42,815 bases of DNA from JANPCX01 sp046049865 (GTDB taxonomy: Bacteria; Pseudomonadota; Gammaproteobacteria; Burkholderiales; Burkholderiaceae_C): NCBI GenBank assembly GCA_046049865.1, contig JBJOQO010000019.1, forward strand, positions 1 through 42,815, read 5' to 3'. The translations under genes and the position numbers were made by a program. Positions 14,533 through 22,898 of the stretch are shown here, piece after piece. The notes below the pieces were generated by a model that saw nothing but the letters and a program-made list of their open reading frames with translations, did not search any database and was not told where the DNA came from. Within the stretch, counting starts at the first letter, position 1; each line of letters opens with the position of its first letter.

Positions 14533-15642
14533 TTATGACGATCTTTCACGCGGAAAAGTGACAACATGGTCCACCTGCGCCCGAATGCCTATCCACTCAC
14601 CCACGTGGTGGTCGTGGTGAGAAGGCACATGGGCCTGCACCCGCTCGCCCGTGGGCAGGCGCAAGGTGTATAAAAATTCAGAGCCTCGAAAGGCTTTGCG
14701 CTCGATGCAGGCCTGTACCGGCGCGGCGTCGTCGTGAACGATGTCGTCGGCACGCAGCAGCACGTCGCACAGGCCGCCTTCATAGGCTGTGGGCAGCAGA
14801 CATTCGTCGGCGTCTTCCAAATCGCCCAATGCAGTTTTCACCACGGTATGGGTGCCTGCGCCTTGCTGCGAACTGACGACCTGGCCGTGGGCAAACACGC
14901 CGTGGCCTATAAAACTGGCCACAAAACGTGATGCGGGCCGGTGGTAGAGGGTGTAAGCATCGTCCCACTGCGCCAGGTGGCCTTGGTGCATGACACCAAT
15001 CACATCCCCCAGCGCAAACGCTTCCATTTGGTCATGGGTCACAAAAAGGGCGGTGGTTTGGGCTTCTTTCAAAATGCCACGCAGCTCTTGGGCCAGGCGT
15101 TCACGCAGGTCCACGTCCAGGCTGGAGAAAGGCTCGTCCAGCAACAACAACTTCGGCTGCGGTGCCAACGCGCGGGCCAGCGCCACACGCTGCTGCTGGC
15201 CGCCGGACAGTTGGTGCGGGGCTCGGCTGGCGGCATGGGCCAGACCGACCAAATCGAGCACCTCCTGGGTTCGGCTTTTGCGCTCTCCGCGCGGCAAATG
15301 GGCCAAACCGAAGGCAATGTTGTCTGCCACGCTCAAATGCGGGAACAGGGCGTAGTCTTGAAACACCATGCCAATCTGACGCTGCTCGGGTAACAGGTGC
15401 ACAGCAGGCTGGCCCGCTGCAGGCGCTTGGCTCAGCACCTGGCCCGCCATGCGTATCGCCCCACCCTGCAGCGGCTGCAATCCCGCCACCGCACGCAACA
15501 GCGAGGTTTTGCCGCAGCCCGAGGGGCCAATCAGCACCCCGATTTGCCCTGCGGACAGCCCCAAGCTTGCGTCCTGAACAGCCGCTTTGCCGCTCGCAGG
15601 CCCGCCATACCTCAGGGTGATTCGATCTAACTGCAAAAACAT
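14533..15642 (-). CDS. fbpC: iron-type ABC transporter ATP-binding protein
   Basis: This is a 369-residue ATPase with Walker A GPSGCGKT (39-46), Q-loop FQDYALFPH (94-102), signature LSGGQQQR (145-152), Walker B LLLLDEP (165-171) and the switch His in VTHDQMEAFAL. A C-terminal regulatory (TOBE-like) extension begins near residue 245. Length and motifs fit the FbpC/PotA/CysA class. The neighbouring two-domain permease and the Fur-like operator between the two genes favour ferric iron. It diverges from the permease gene, which is unusual because the two are commonly in one operon. No periplasmic binding-protein gene is nearby, so the substrate stays an inference. Confidence 0.85.
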   Translation of the reverse strand: MFLQLDRITLRYGGPASGKAAVQDASLGLSAGQIGVLIGPSGCGKTSLLRAVAGLQPLQGGAIRMAGQVLSQAPAAGQPAVHLLPEQRQIGMVFQDYALFPHLSVADNIAFGLAHLPRGERKSRTQEVLDLVGLAHAASRAPHQLSGGQQQRVALARALAPQPKLLLLDEPFSSLDVDLRERLAQELRGILKEAQTTALFVTHDQMEAFALGDVIGVMHQGHLAQWDDAYTLYHRPASRFVASFIGHGVFAHGQVVSSQQGAGTHTVVKTALGDLEDADECLLPTAYEGGLCDVLLRADDIVHDDAAPVQACIERKAFRGSEFLYTLRLPTGERVQAHVPSHHDHHVGEWIGIRAQVDHVVTFPRERSS

Positions 15643-15668
15643 GGGGGAATGATATCGCTTTGAGCGAA

Positions 15669-15687
15669 AATGCGAGTCGTTCGCATT
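15669..15687. promoter_or_regulatory. putative Fur box between ABC ATPase and permease genes
   Basis: AATGCGAGTCGTTCGCATT has perfect 7-bp inverted arms (AATGCGA and TCGCATT) around GTCGT. It agrees with the commonly cited Fur-type sequence AATGAGAATGATTCTCATT at 14 of 19 positions by direct comparison. It lies 27 bp from the ATPase start (15642) and 75 bp from the permease start at 15762. That placement suits repression of both divergent genes when iron is plentiful. Binding by Fur is inferred. Confidence 0.55.
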
Positions 15688-15761
15688 CGCGTGTATGGAT
15701 TTGCGTGTGCGGATTCGCGTGCCTTATCCCTGCACCAGTTTTTCGTTTGGCCCCGCTCCCC

Positions 15762-17399
15762 ATGTCCCGTCTCATCACCTTGCTGTGTGGCCTCTTGGCT
15801 TTGCCCGTGCTGGGGGTGTTGGCGTCCTGGCTGGCGCTCGATGCCCAAAGTTGGGCCCTGCTGCAACACCAGATCGACACCGTGTTGCCCCAATACGCCC
15901 TGAACTCGCTGCTGCTCAGCGCGCTGGTGGCAATGGGCGTGACCATCCTCGGCGCGGGGGCCGCCGCCATGGTGTGCTTGTTTGAATTCCCCGGGCGCAG
16001 GCTCTTCGAGTGGGCCTTGCTCTTGCCCTTGGCCATGCCCGCCTACGTACTGGCCTACGCCGCGACCGACTTTCTGCAGTTCAGCGGCCCTTTGCAAACC
16101 GCGCTGCGCCAACTCACCGGCGCACAAGGCGCGTTGTGGCCCGATGTGCGCAGCTTGTGGGGCGCAGCGGTGATGTTCATCTTGTGCCTTTACCCCTATG
16201 TGTATTTGCTCACCCGTGCCGCGTTGAGCGAACGGGGTGTGGCCTTGATGGAAGCTGCCCGTTTGCTCGGCGCAGGCACCTGGCGCCGTGTGCGCGAGGT
16301 GGCCTTGCCCCTGGCACGCCCCGCCATCATGGCCGGTGTGGCGCTGGCGCTGATGGAAACCTTGGCCGACTACGGCGTGGGCTCTTACTTTGGTCTGCAA
16401 ACCTTCACCACCGGCATCTACAAAGCTTGGCTCGTGATGAACGACCGCGACGCCGCCGCCCAACTGGCTTCCATCCTGCTGATCGTGGTGGCCTTTTTGT
16501 TGTGGCTGGAGCACCGTGCCCAGCAGCGCTTGCGTTTCGCCACCCAGCGCAGCCAGGCCGCCGCAGGCCAGGGCAACAGCCTGGACTCACAGCCCCTGGT
16601 GCTGCACGGCGCTGGCGCGTGTTTCGCCATTTTTTTGTGCGCGCTGCCTGTTGTTCTGGGCTTTGTGCTGCCCGTGGCGGTGCTGCTGCGCCTGGTGTGG
16701 CTTGAAGCCCATGCCTCGGAGATCGGCCTGCCCCTGGCTCGATTTGTTTCATGGGCCTGGACCAGCTTCACACTGGCCGCCACCGCCGCTGTGCTGGCCA
16801 CCGCCTTGGCGCTTTGCCTGTCCTTTGTCCAGCGTGCCCAGGGACCCGCCACCCGCCCTTGGGCCGCAGGCTGGCCCCTGCGCTGGGCTGCGCGTGTGGT
16901 GGGTTTAGGTTATGCCGTTCCAGGTGCAGTGATTGCGGTGGGCATTTTGTGGGCGGTGGGGTGGCTGCAAACCCACTGGCCGCAGTTGGGGGCATCGACC
17001 CTGGTCACCGGCACCCTGTTCGGCGTGATGTATGCCTACCTGGTGCGTTTTGGTGCGGTGGCCCAGCAGTCGGTGCAAGCCGGTTATGCGCGGCTGTCAC
17101 CCTCTCTGGATGAAACGGCCCGCATGTTGGGTTGTTCCAGGCCGCGCCTGTTTTGGGCTGTACATGCCCCGTTGCTGAAACGAGCCAGCCTGTCGGCGGC
17201 GCTGCTCGTTTTTGTGGACGTGATGAAAGAGCTGCCTGCGACCTTGGTGCTGCGCCCTTTCAACAGCGACACGCTGGCCGTGATGGCCTATCAACTTGCC
17301 CGTGATGAACGGCTGGCCGAAGCCGCCCTGCCGTCACTGGCCATCGTCGCGGTGGGCTTGCTGCCGGTGATTTTGTTGTCGCGGTCACTGCGGGCTTGA
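15762..17399 (+). CDS. fbpB: iron-type ABC transporter permease (two-domain)
   Basis: This is a 545-residue inner-membrane permease in which both halves are fused, as in FbpB/AfuB/SfuB. The frame extends back to GTG/ATG-type starts at 15660, but that part overlaps the Fur-like operator and is not hydrophobic; ATG 15762 (MSRLITLLCGLLALPVLGVL) starts with the first membrane segment. Each half carries an EAA-like cytoplasmic loop that contacts the ATPase: EAARLLGAGTWRRVREVALP in the first and DETARMLGCSRPRLFWAVHA in the second. About twelve hydrophobic helices are visible. It should pair with the divergent ATPase at 14533-15642. The periplasmic iron-binding component is not in this window. Confidence 0.87.
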   Translation: MSRLITLLCGLLALPVLGVLASWLALDAQSWALLQHQIDTVLPQYALNSLLLSALVAMGVTILGAGAAAMVCLFEFPGRRLFEWALLLPLAMPAYVLAYAATDFLQFSGPLQTALRQLTGAQGALWPDVRSLWGAAVMFILCLYPYVYLLTRAALSERGVALMEAARLLGAGTWRRVREVALPLARPAIMAGVALALMETLADYGVGSYFGLQTFTTGIYKAWLVMNDRDAAAQLASILLIVVAFLLWLEHRAQQRLRFATQRSQAAAGQGNSLDSQPLVLHGAGACFAIFLCALPVVLGFVLPVAVLLRLVWLEAHASEIGLPLARFVSWAWTSFTLAATAAVLATALALCLSFVQRAQGPATRPWAAGWPLRWAARVVGLGYAVPGAVIAVGILWAVGWLQTHWPQLGASTLVTGTLFGVMYAYLVRFGAVAQQSVQAGYARLSPSLDETARMLGCSRPRLFWAVHAPLLKRASLSAALLVFVDVMKELPATLVLRPFNSDTLAVMAYQLARDERLAEAALPSLAIVAVGLLPVILLSRSLRA

Positions 17400-17412
17400 C
17401 GCCGCAAACACG

Positions 17413-17433
17413 TTGACCGCCGCGAGCGGTCAA
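17413..17433. terminator. convergent hairpin between permease and small gene
   Basis: TTGACCGC (17413-17420) pairs perfectly with GCGGTCAA (17426-17433) around CGCGA. It stands 13 bp after the permease stop and contains the stop codon of the convergent 90-residue gene in its right arm. There is no T tract on the + strand. It could end transcription from both sides. Confidence 0.4.
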
Positions 17434-17702
17434 ATCAGGGCTTGAGCCACTGAGATCTTGGAGGCTTCACTGGGCGGCTCGCAATTGGCATCGCTGGCAG
17501 TGAGCGGCTGAACCTGCACATCCCTTTGCAGCGCAGTGCACAAATTGCCACGCACGACATGCTCGGTGAATTGCCACGCGTCTGGTTGTGACGGCTGCGA
17601 GTCGCTGTCCCAAAAGGCGTGAATGGCCGCATCAGGATCGGCTGCTTCAACCTCCATCGTGACGTAACCCGTGACCGGCATGGTCACCAAATACCGCGGC
17701 AT
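17430..17702 (-). CDS. small hypothetical protein (90 aa)
   Basis: I do not recognise this protein. The frame is open to 17990, but ATG 17702 is preceded by AAAGGAGTATTC, an excellent ribosome-binding site, and gives 90 residues beginning MPRYLVTMPVTGYVTMEVEA. The first half looks like a small alpha/beta domain (AADPDAAIHAFWDSD). The second half contains two cysteines and an Ala/Ser-rich tail. No signal peptide or membrane helix is seen. The strong ribosome-binding site supports real translation. It stands alone, convergent with the permease gene, and is separated from the antiporter gene by about 250 bp in which I see no gene, only a weak hairpin near 17823-17842 (GTTGATC/GATCAAC). Confidence 0.6.
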   Translation of the reverse strand: MPRYLVTMPVTGYVTMEVEAADPDAAIHAFWDSDSQPSQPDAWQFTEHVVRGNLCTALQRDVQVQPLTASDANCEPPSEASKISVAQALI

Positions 17703-17956
17703 GAATACTCCTTTTGTTGTGGAATGCTGCTGGCGTGCAAAACGCCATTTGCAATGGAGGCGCAGATTACACAAAGCAGTGCCGTCTGTTGAAGTGCATT
17801 TGCCTGCGGGCAAGACCGGCGGTTGATCTGGAATGATCAACGTCGCCAACAACTCGGAGTGATCGCTGACATCGGCATGCCTGTTTTGAGGCTCGAATTC
17901 ATGGTGAACTCCGCCATATGCTGACCAATGCTCTGGCATCGGGCCAGGAGCCAAGT

Positions 17957-19792
17957 TCAATCGCGTGCGGCACCTTTTTCTCCTTCCCATCCCGCTTGGT
18001 GCCGCTTGTTGGCTTGTTCCTTTCGTTCCTGTGCAAACAAACTCTCCAACTGCTGCCGTCCTTGTTTCACGGCGGCGATTAAACGTGCTTCGTCTTGTCG
18101 GTGCGGTGCCATCAGCTCCAGCTGCTCAATGGTGTGCCGACGAAAACGCATGGCCAAATTGCGCGCCGCATGGCGCTCCCAGCCCAGAAGCTCCAGGGCG
18201 CTGCGACCCGTCATCAACGCGGAATCCAAGGTTTCGCGCTCGATGCAGTTGACCCCTTGTTCACGCAAATCAAAGTAGTGCTGCACGTTGCGCGCCCGTG
18301 CCACCACGTGCAGGCGAGGAAAGTGTTCACGCACCAGCTTGGCCACCTCCACACTTTGCGCAATATCGTCGATTGCCAGCACCAGCACTCGGGCCTCGGC
18401 TGCGCCGGCGGTGCGCATCAAATCCAAGCGGGTAGCGTCACCGTAAAAAACACGCCAGCCCCATTTGCGCAGGGCCTCAATCGCTTCGGCATCATGGTCC
18501 AGCACCGTGGGGGTGATGCCGTTGGCATAGAGCAAGCGACCCACAATTTGCCCGTAGCGGCCAAAGCCCGCAATGATGACGGCGTTGTTCTGGGGTTCGT
18601 CGATCTCCTTCATGGTGGGGCCGCTTGCGCCACTCAGGCGTGGAATCCACCAGCGGTCTGCCAACACCAAGAGCAAGGGTGTGAGCAACATCGACAAGGC
18701 CACAGCCGCCACCAGGAACGACGCCGCCGCGCCGTTGATCACCTGGGCTTGGGTGGCCGTTTGGAACACCACAAAACCGAACTCGCCGCCCTGTGCCAAA
18801 AGCAGCACAAACACCGGGCGCTCGGGTTTGGGCAGCTTCATGCAGGCGGCCATGACCCAGAGCACGGCGGCTTTGAGCACCAAGAAACCGAACACCACCA
18901 GCGTGATCCACATTGGGTGCTGCATCACCACGGCAAAGTCGATGCTCATGCCCACGGCAATGAAAAAGAGGCCCAGCAACAAACCCTTGAAGGGCTCGAT
19001 GTCGGTCTCCAGCTCGCGGCGGTATTCGCTTTCGGCGAGCAGTACGCCCGCCAGAAAAGCGCCGAGGGCCATGGACAAACCCACGCTTTGCATCAGCGCG
19101 GCGGTGGCCACTACCAGCAAGAGAGCGGCAGCGGTGAAGATCTCCGGCGTATCGCTGCGGGCAATCCAGCGAAGTGCCGGGCGCAATAACAAACGCCCGC
19201 CCAAGACGATGGCGACGATGACAGCCAGCGCTTTGGCCGCTCCCCACCAACCACCACCGCTGGCATGCACATCACTCACCGCCAAAAGCGGCAGCAGAGC
19301 GAGGATGGGAATGGCTGCCACGTCTTGCAGCAGCGCCACACTCAGCACACTTTGGCCTGACGACGTGGCCATCAGGTTGCGCTCGTTCAGCACCCCCAAA
19401 CCTATCGCGGTGGACGACATGGCCAACCCCAGGGCCGCAGCCAAAGCCAGGCGCCAGTCCAAGCCCCAGACCACTGCAATCAAGCCCATCAGCACCGCTG
19501 AGCCGAACAGCTGCACACTGCCCCAGCCAAAGATGGGTTTGCGCAGCGCCCACAGGCGCCGCGGCTCCAACTCCAGCCCCACCAGGAACAGCATCAACAC
19601 CACACCGAACTCCGCAAAGTGCAGCATTTGTTCGGGGTCGGTGACGAGTTTCAAACCCCAGGGCCCAATGGCGATGCCGGCTGCGAGGTAGCCAATGATG
19701 GCCCCCAGGCCCAAGGCTTTAGCAACGGGCACGGCCACCACAGCGGCGGCCAGGTAGACGAGGGTGGTGATCAGCCAAGAAGAGTGCTCCAT
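17957..19792 (-). CDS. KefC-type glutathione-regulated potassium/proton antiporter
   Basis: This is a 611-residue CPA2-family antiporter. The frame opens at 19858, but ATG 19792 follows a good GGAGGG site and directly starts the membrane domain (MEHSSWLITTLVYLAAAVVA). About twelve helices span residues 8-380 (GLGAIIGYLAAGIAIGPWG early, AALGLAMSSTAIGLGVLNER mid-domain). An RCK/TrkA-N nucleotide-binding domain follows from about residue 400 with GFGRYGQIVGRLLYANG and FYGDATRLDLM. In the Kef family this domain senses glutathione adducts and gates K+ efflux that acidifies the cell during electrophile stress (family knowledge). Its start codon overlaps the stop of the KefF-like gene (TGATG), which strengthens the assignment. 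Confidence 0.9.
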   Translation of the reverse strand: MEHSSWLITTLVYLAAAVVAVPVAKALGLGAIIGYLAAGIAIGPWGLKLVTDPEQMLHFAEFGVVLMLFLVGLELEPRRLWALRKPIFGWGSVQLFGSAVLMGLIAVVWGLDWRLALAAALGLAMSSTAIGLGVLNERNLMATSSGQSVLSVALLQDVAAIPILALLPLLAVSDVHASGGGWWGAAKALAVIVAIVLGGRLLLRPALRWIARSDTPEIFTAAALLLVVATAALMQSVGLSMALGAFLAGVLLAESEYRRELETDIEPFKGLLLGLFFIAVGMSIDFAVVMQHPMWITLVVFGFLVLKAAVLWVMAACMKLPKPERPVFVLLLAQGGEFGFVVFQTATQAQVINGAAASFLVAAVALSMLLTPLLLVLADRWWIPRLSGASGPTMKEIDEPQNNAVIIAGFGRYGQIVGRLLYANGITPTVLDHDAEAIEALRKWGWRVFYGDATRLDLMRTAGAAEARVLVLAIDDIAQSVEVAKLVREHFPRLHVVARARNVQHYFDLREQGVNCIERETLDSALMTGRSALELLGWERHAARNLAMRFRRHTIEQLELMAPHRQDEARLIAAVKQGRQQLESLFAQERKEQANKRHQAGWEGEKGAARD

Positions 19793-20451
19793 CACGCGGC
19801 CCTCCCTGCAGTTGCGGCCTGGGGACGCTCGCCCGTGGGGACTTCGCAGCTCACGCACTCGGGCAAGTCGGTCAACTCAGGCCAGTCGGGATAGCGGCCC
19901 AACTGCTGGGCATACCGCACAGCGGTTTGTTCAATGTCGGCATCGCTCGCACGTTGCGCGCCATGGAAGATGAGGGGCGGCAAAAAACGCATGCCGCACA
20001 AGGCAGCGGTTTGGTCATAGGGCGGTAAAAAAGCATCAAAAAAATACCGGTTGTAGCTGCTGGGCGAGTAGGAGTCTTCGGGGCCTCCGGTGCTGGCCAC
20101 CAACCACAAATCCTTTCCCTTCAAGGCTTCGCCGCCGGGGCCATAAGCCCAACCAAAGGTGAGGACCTCGTCCACCCAAAGTTTCATCAAGGGCGGCATG
20201 TGGTACCAGTGAATGGGGTGCTGCCAGACCACCAGCTTGGCTTGGGCGAGCAGACGCTGCTCGGCGGCCACATCCACCAGATAGTCGGGGTACAGAGCAT
20301 AGAGGTCACGCACCAGAACCCGGCCTGCGTGGGCCGTGGCGCTTTGCATCAGCGCTCGGTTGGCACGAGATTGGGCCAGGTCGGGATGGGCCACCAGCAC
20401 CAAAACTTCCGGTGCCGGGTTGGATGTGGTTTGTGAAGCAGCGGATGGCAT
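19792..20451 (-). CDS. kefF: KefF-like NAD(P)H oxidoreductase (antiporter partner)
   Basis: This is a 219-residue flavodoxin-like quinone reductase of the KefF/MdaB group. Key segments are VLVLVAHPDLAQSRANRALM at the N-terminus, VWQHPIHWYHMPPLMKLWVD near residue 75, FGWAYGPGG, and ASTGGPEDSYSP for flavin binding. KefF-type proteins bind to and activate KefC (family knowledge). The C-terminal 25 residues (CVSCEVPTGERPQAATAGRA) are an extra tail. The stop TGA shares its A with the ATG of the antiporter gene, so the two are translationally coupled. The upstream gene is divergent. Confidence 0.87.
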   Translation of the reverse strand: MPSAASQTTSNPAPEVLVLVAHPDLAQSRANRALMQSATAHAGRVLVRDLYALYPDYLVDVAAEQRLLAQAKLVVWQHPIHWYHMPPLMKLWVDEVLTFGWAYGPGGEALKGKDLWLVASTGGPEDSYSPSSYNRYFFDAFLPPYDQTAALCGMRFLPPLIFHGAQRASDADIEQTAVRYAQQLGRYPDWPELTDLPECVSCEVPTGERPQAATAGRAA

Positions 20452-20570
20452 GGCGGCGTGAAAAATGAGTGGAACCGCAAGATTAGCGGGTGATTACGGT
20501 TGATTTCCGGATCGCCAGAACAGGGCGCGGCAGACACAATGCCTTGGTCATTCATGAATTGAGCACTCAC

Positions 20571-22829
20571 ATGCCTGCTCGCCCCGTCATTGCGCCGCAG
20601 TTTCAACATTTTGTTGACGACGAGTTGTCGCGCAGCAGCGCCCTGATTGACGCCATTGCCACGGGCACGGTTGAACAACTGCGCCAGCCGCGCGAGGGCA
20701 TGCTGTCGCCCCAAGAAAGGCAACATTACTTCGAGCTGATCGACCACCTGCGGCAACGCCACGGTTTGCTGCGCGACGGCTTTGTCGACACCCTGGCCCA
20801 GCTGGTGCGTGGTGATTTGCAGGAAAGCCACAGCGGGGTCCACAGCGCTGCCACCTTGGACTTCGGTGACTTTGGTGGCACCCTCACCTTGATGGATGAA
20901 GGCCAGGTCGAGGCTGACATTGAAATTTCTCGTGCAGCGTTGCTCATAGACGGCACCGCCGAATGGGAACTGCGCGAGCTGCAGTCCTTCACCTCCACAC
21001 TCAACGGCCAGCAACACGTCACGCCAGAATCGAACCCGTTTCGACCTGTTTTTTATGCCCGTGCGCTTTGGCATGGTGCCTGTGCGGTCACCTCGGCACC
21101 GGTTCAGCGCAGCATATTTTTGCGACTGGCATCGGGCGTGGCATCGGGTTTGCTCAAAAAATCCTGGGCAGCCGCCTCCAGCCGAATTGAGGCCATGGGC
21201 ATCACACCGGGCATGTACCGCACGGTGGTGCTCACGGCCAGCAGCACAGGCGGCAGTCGTTCAGCGCCCAAGGGCGGCGTGGGATCAAGTAACTCGACGG
21301 AAGCCGCCTTGCCCAGTTTGCCCGAAGTGCCCGCCACCCTGGGCTCGGCACGCGAACAACTGAACCTTCGACGGCGGCCGAATAAAGGCGACCTACCACC
21401 CAACAACGAGTTGGGGCTGCCCGACTTGCCACGTTCAGGCTTCACGCCAGGCCCCGGGTTTGAGCAAGCCTTGCTGCGTTTGGAACAACTGCTGGCCCAA
21501 TTGCCGGCCCAGGCCATCAGCGGTGCTTTGCACAGTGAACTTGCTGCACCTCGTCTGCGCGACCACCTGCAATCGCTGACTGCCGCCACCACCGACCGAA
21601 GTGACCAGCAAATCATCGAGCTGATGGCCCGTTTTTTCGATGTTGCACTGTCCGACACCGAGGTTCACGCCGCCTGCCGCCCGCTGCTGACCAAACTTCA
21701 GTCGTCCGCCTTACAAGTGGCTCTGGACGATCCGCAAATGCTGGCCGACCATCAACACGCCGTGTGGCTGTTCATGGATCAGCTCAGCGAAGCCTTCGCG
21801 CTGTACTTTCATCCGGGTGATCCGCGCCTGGCCGCGCTGAAAGCTTTTGCCGACGAGCTGGTGCAAGAAATCGCCAACAGCAGCACCCAGGACATGTGGC
21901 TGTACCGGCGCGCCCTCACGCGGCTGAACAGCCACCTTCAAAGCGCCCGCGAGGCCGAGTTGTCTGCGGCGCAAAGCCACGTCGATGAGTTGCTATTGGT
22001 CGAAAAACGCGACCACTTGCAGCGGCAAATTTCACAGCGCTTGGTGGATCAAATGGTGACCTTGCGCGTGAGTCCAGGGGTGCGCCGTTTTGTCTCAGGT
22101 GAATGGGCCAAGGTGCTGGCCCACGCCATCTTGCGCCATGGCGAGCAATCCGAAACCACGGTTTCTTATATGAAAGCAGTGGACGATCTATTGTGGAGCG
22201 TGAATCCACCGAATCACCCACAAAGTCGCCAGCGCCTCTTGCACCTGTTACCCACCTTGCTGCACCGACTGCGCTCCGGCATGAGCTTGATTTCACTGCC
22301 CGACAGCGAACAAGAGCAAATCATGAACGAGCTCATGACCCTGCACACCGAGGCCCTTCGGCCTGGACACAAAAGCGGCGGCGGTGGCGTGGTGGGCCTG
22401 GCCCCAACCTCCGCCGCGACACCGGAACAAATCGTTCAGATGATGCGTGACGAACCCGCCCCCACTGAACAACTGGGGCCGTCCTTCGCAGACTCACTCA
22501 TCGAACTGGCATCGATGGACACCGTGCCCGCGGAGTTGCTTGAGACCCACCCGCCCGGTGAAGACAGCGACTTCTCTTCGCCCGTCGATGCCATGCGCGT
22601 CGGCGAGCGCATTCGGCTCTTTTTGCGTGGTCGCTGGAGCCGCGTGCAACTGCTGTGGCGCAGCCCCAAGGGCGGCTACTTTTTGTTTGCAGGCGAAGCA
22701 CCCGGCCGCACCCACTCCATCACCCAGGCGGCCCTGGAGCGCCTCAGCGGCGAAAAATTGTTGCTGCCGCTGGAGCAGCAAAGGCTGTCGCAGCGGGCAC
22801 TTAAAGCGGTCATCCACGAATTGGTTTGA
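20571..22829 (+). CDS. DUF1631 family protein
   Basis: This is a 752-residue protein of the DUF1631 family, which has no known function and is common in beta- and gamma-proteobacteria. An earlier GTG start at 20490 is possible, but ATG 20571 (MPARPVIAPQFQHFVDDELS) looks better. The sequence is mostly predicted helix, rich in Leu, Gln and Glu. It has a Pro/Ser/Gly linker around residues 235-310 and a C-terminal PilZ-like looking segment (RVGERIRLFLRGRWSRVQLL near residue 680, then KGGYFLFAG). The latter resembles the basic start of a PilZ c-di-GMP domain, but the classical RxxxR...DxSxxG pattern is not complete, so I do not claim binding. The patatin gene follows by 69 bp. Confidence 0.8.
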   Translation: MPARPVIAPQFQHFVDDELSRSSALIDAIATGTVEQLRQPREGMLSPQERQHYFELIDHLRQRHGLLRDGFVDTLAQLVRGDLQESHSGVHSAATLDFGDFGGTLTLMDEGQVEADIEISRAALLIDGTAEWELRELQSFTSTLNGQQHVTPESNPFRPVFYARALWHGACAVTSAPVQRSIFLRLASGVASGLLKKSWAAASSRIEAMGITPGMYRTVVLTASSTGGSRSAPKGGVGSSNSTEAALPSLPEVPATLGSAREQLNLRRRPNKGDLPPNNELGLPDLPRSGFTPGPGFEQALLRLEQLLAQLPAQAISGALHSELAAPRLRDHLQSLTAATTDRSDQQIIELMARFFDVALSDTEVHAACRPLLTKLQSSALQVALDDPQMLADHQHAVWLFMDQLSEAFALYFHPGDPRLAALKAFADELVQEIANSSTQDMWLYRRALTRLNSHLQSAREAELSAAQSHVDELLLVEKRDHLQRQISQRLVDQMVTLRVSPGVRRFVSGEWAKVLAHAILRHGEQSETTVSYMKAVDDLLWSVNPPNHPQSRQRLLHLLPTLLHRLRSGMSLISLPDSEQEQIMNELMTLHTEALRPGHKSGGGGVVGLAPTSAATPEQIVQMMRDEPAPTEQLGPSFADSLIELASMDTVPAELLETHPPGEDSDFSSPVDAMRVGERIRLFLRGRWSRVQLLWRSPKGGYFLFAGEAPGRTHSITQAALERLSGEKLLLPLEQQRLSQRALKAVIHELV

Positions 22830-22898
22830 TTGGTTTGATCGCCCAAGGCGTTGCTTGAACTCACTCTTGTGTTCGACGCCCTGAATGAGAATCGTGGC

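Noticed and set aside
15660..15761. Upstream extension of the permease gene
   Set aside because: It overlaps the Fur-like palindrome, is not hydrophobic and is repetitive; the first membrane helix begins just after 15762.
18095..19691. Two long + strand frames (364 and 372 residues) opposite the KefC-type gene
   Set aside because: They overlap each other and the well-supported antiporter; composition is that of antisense translation.
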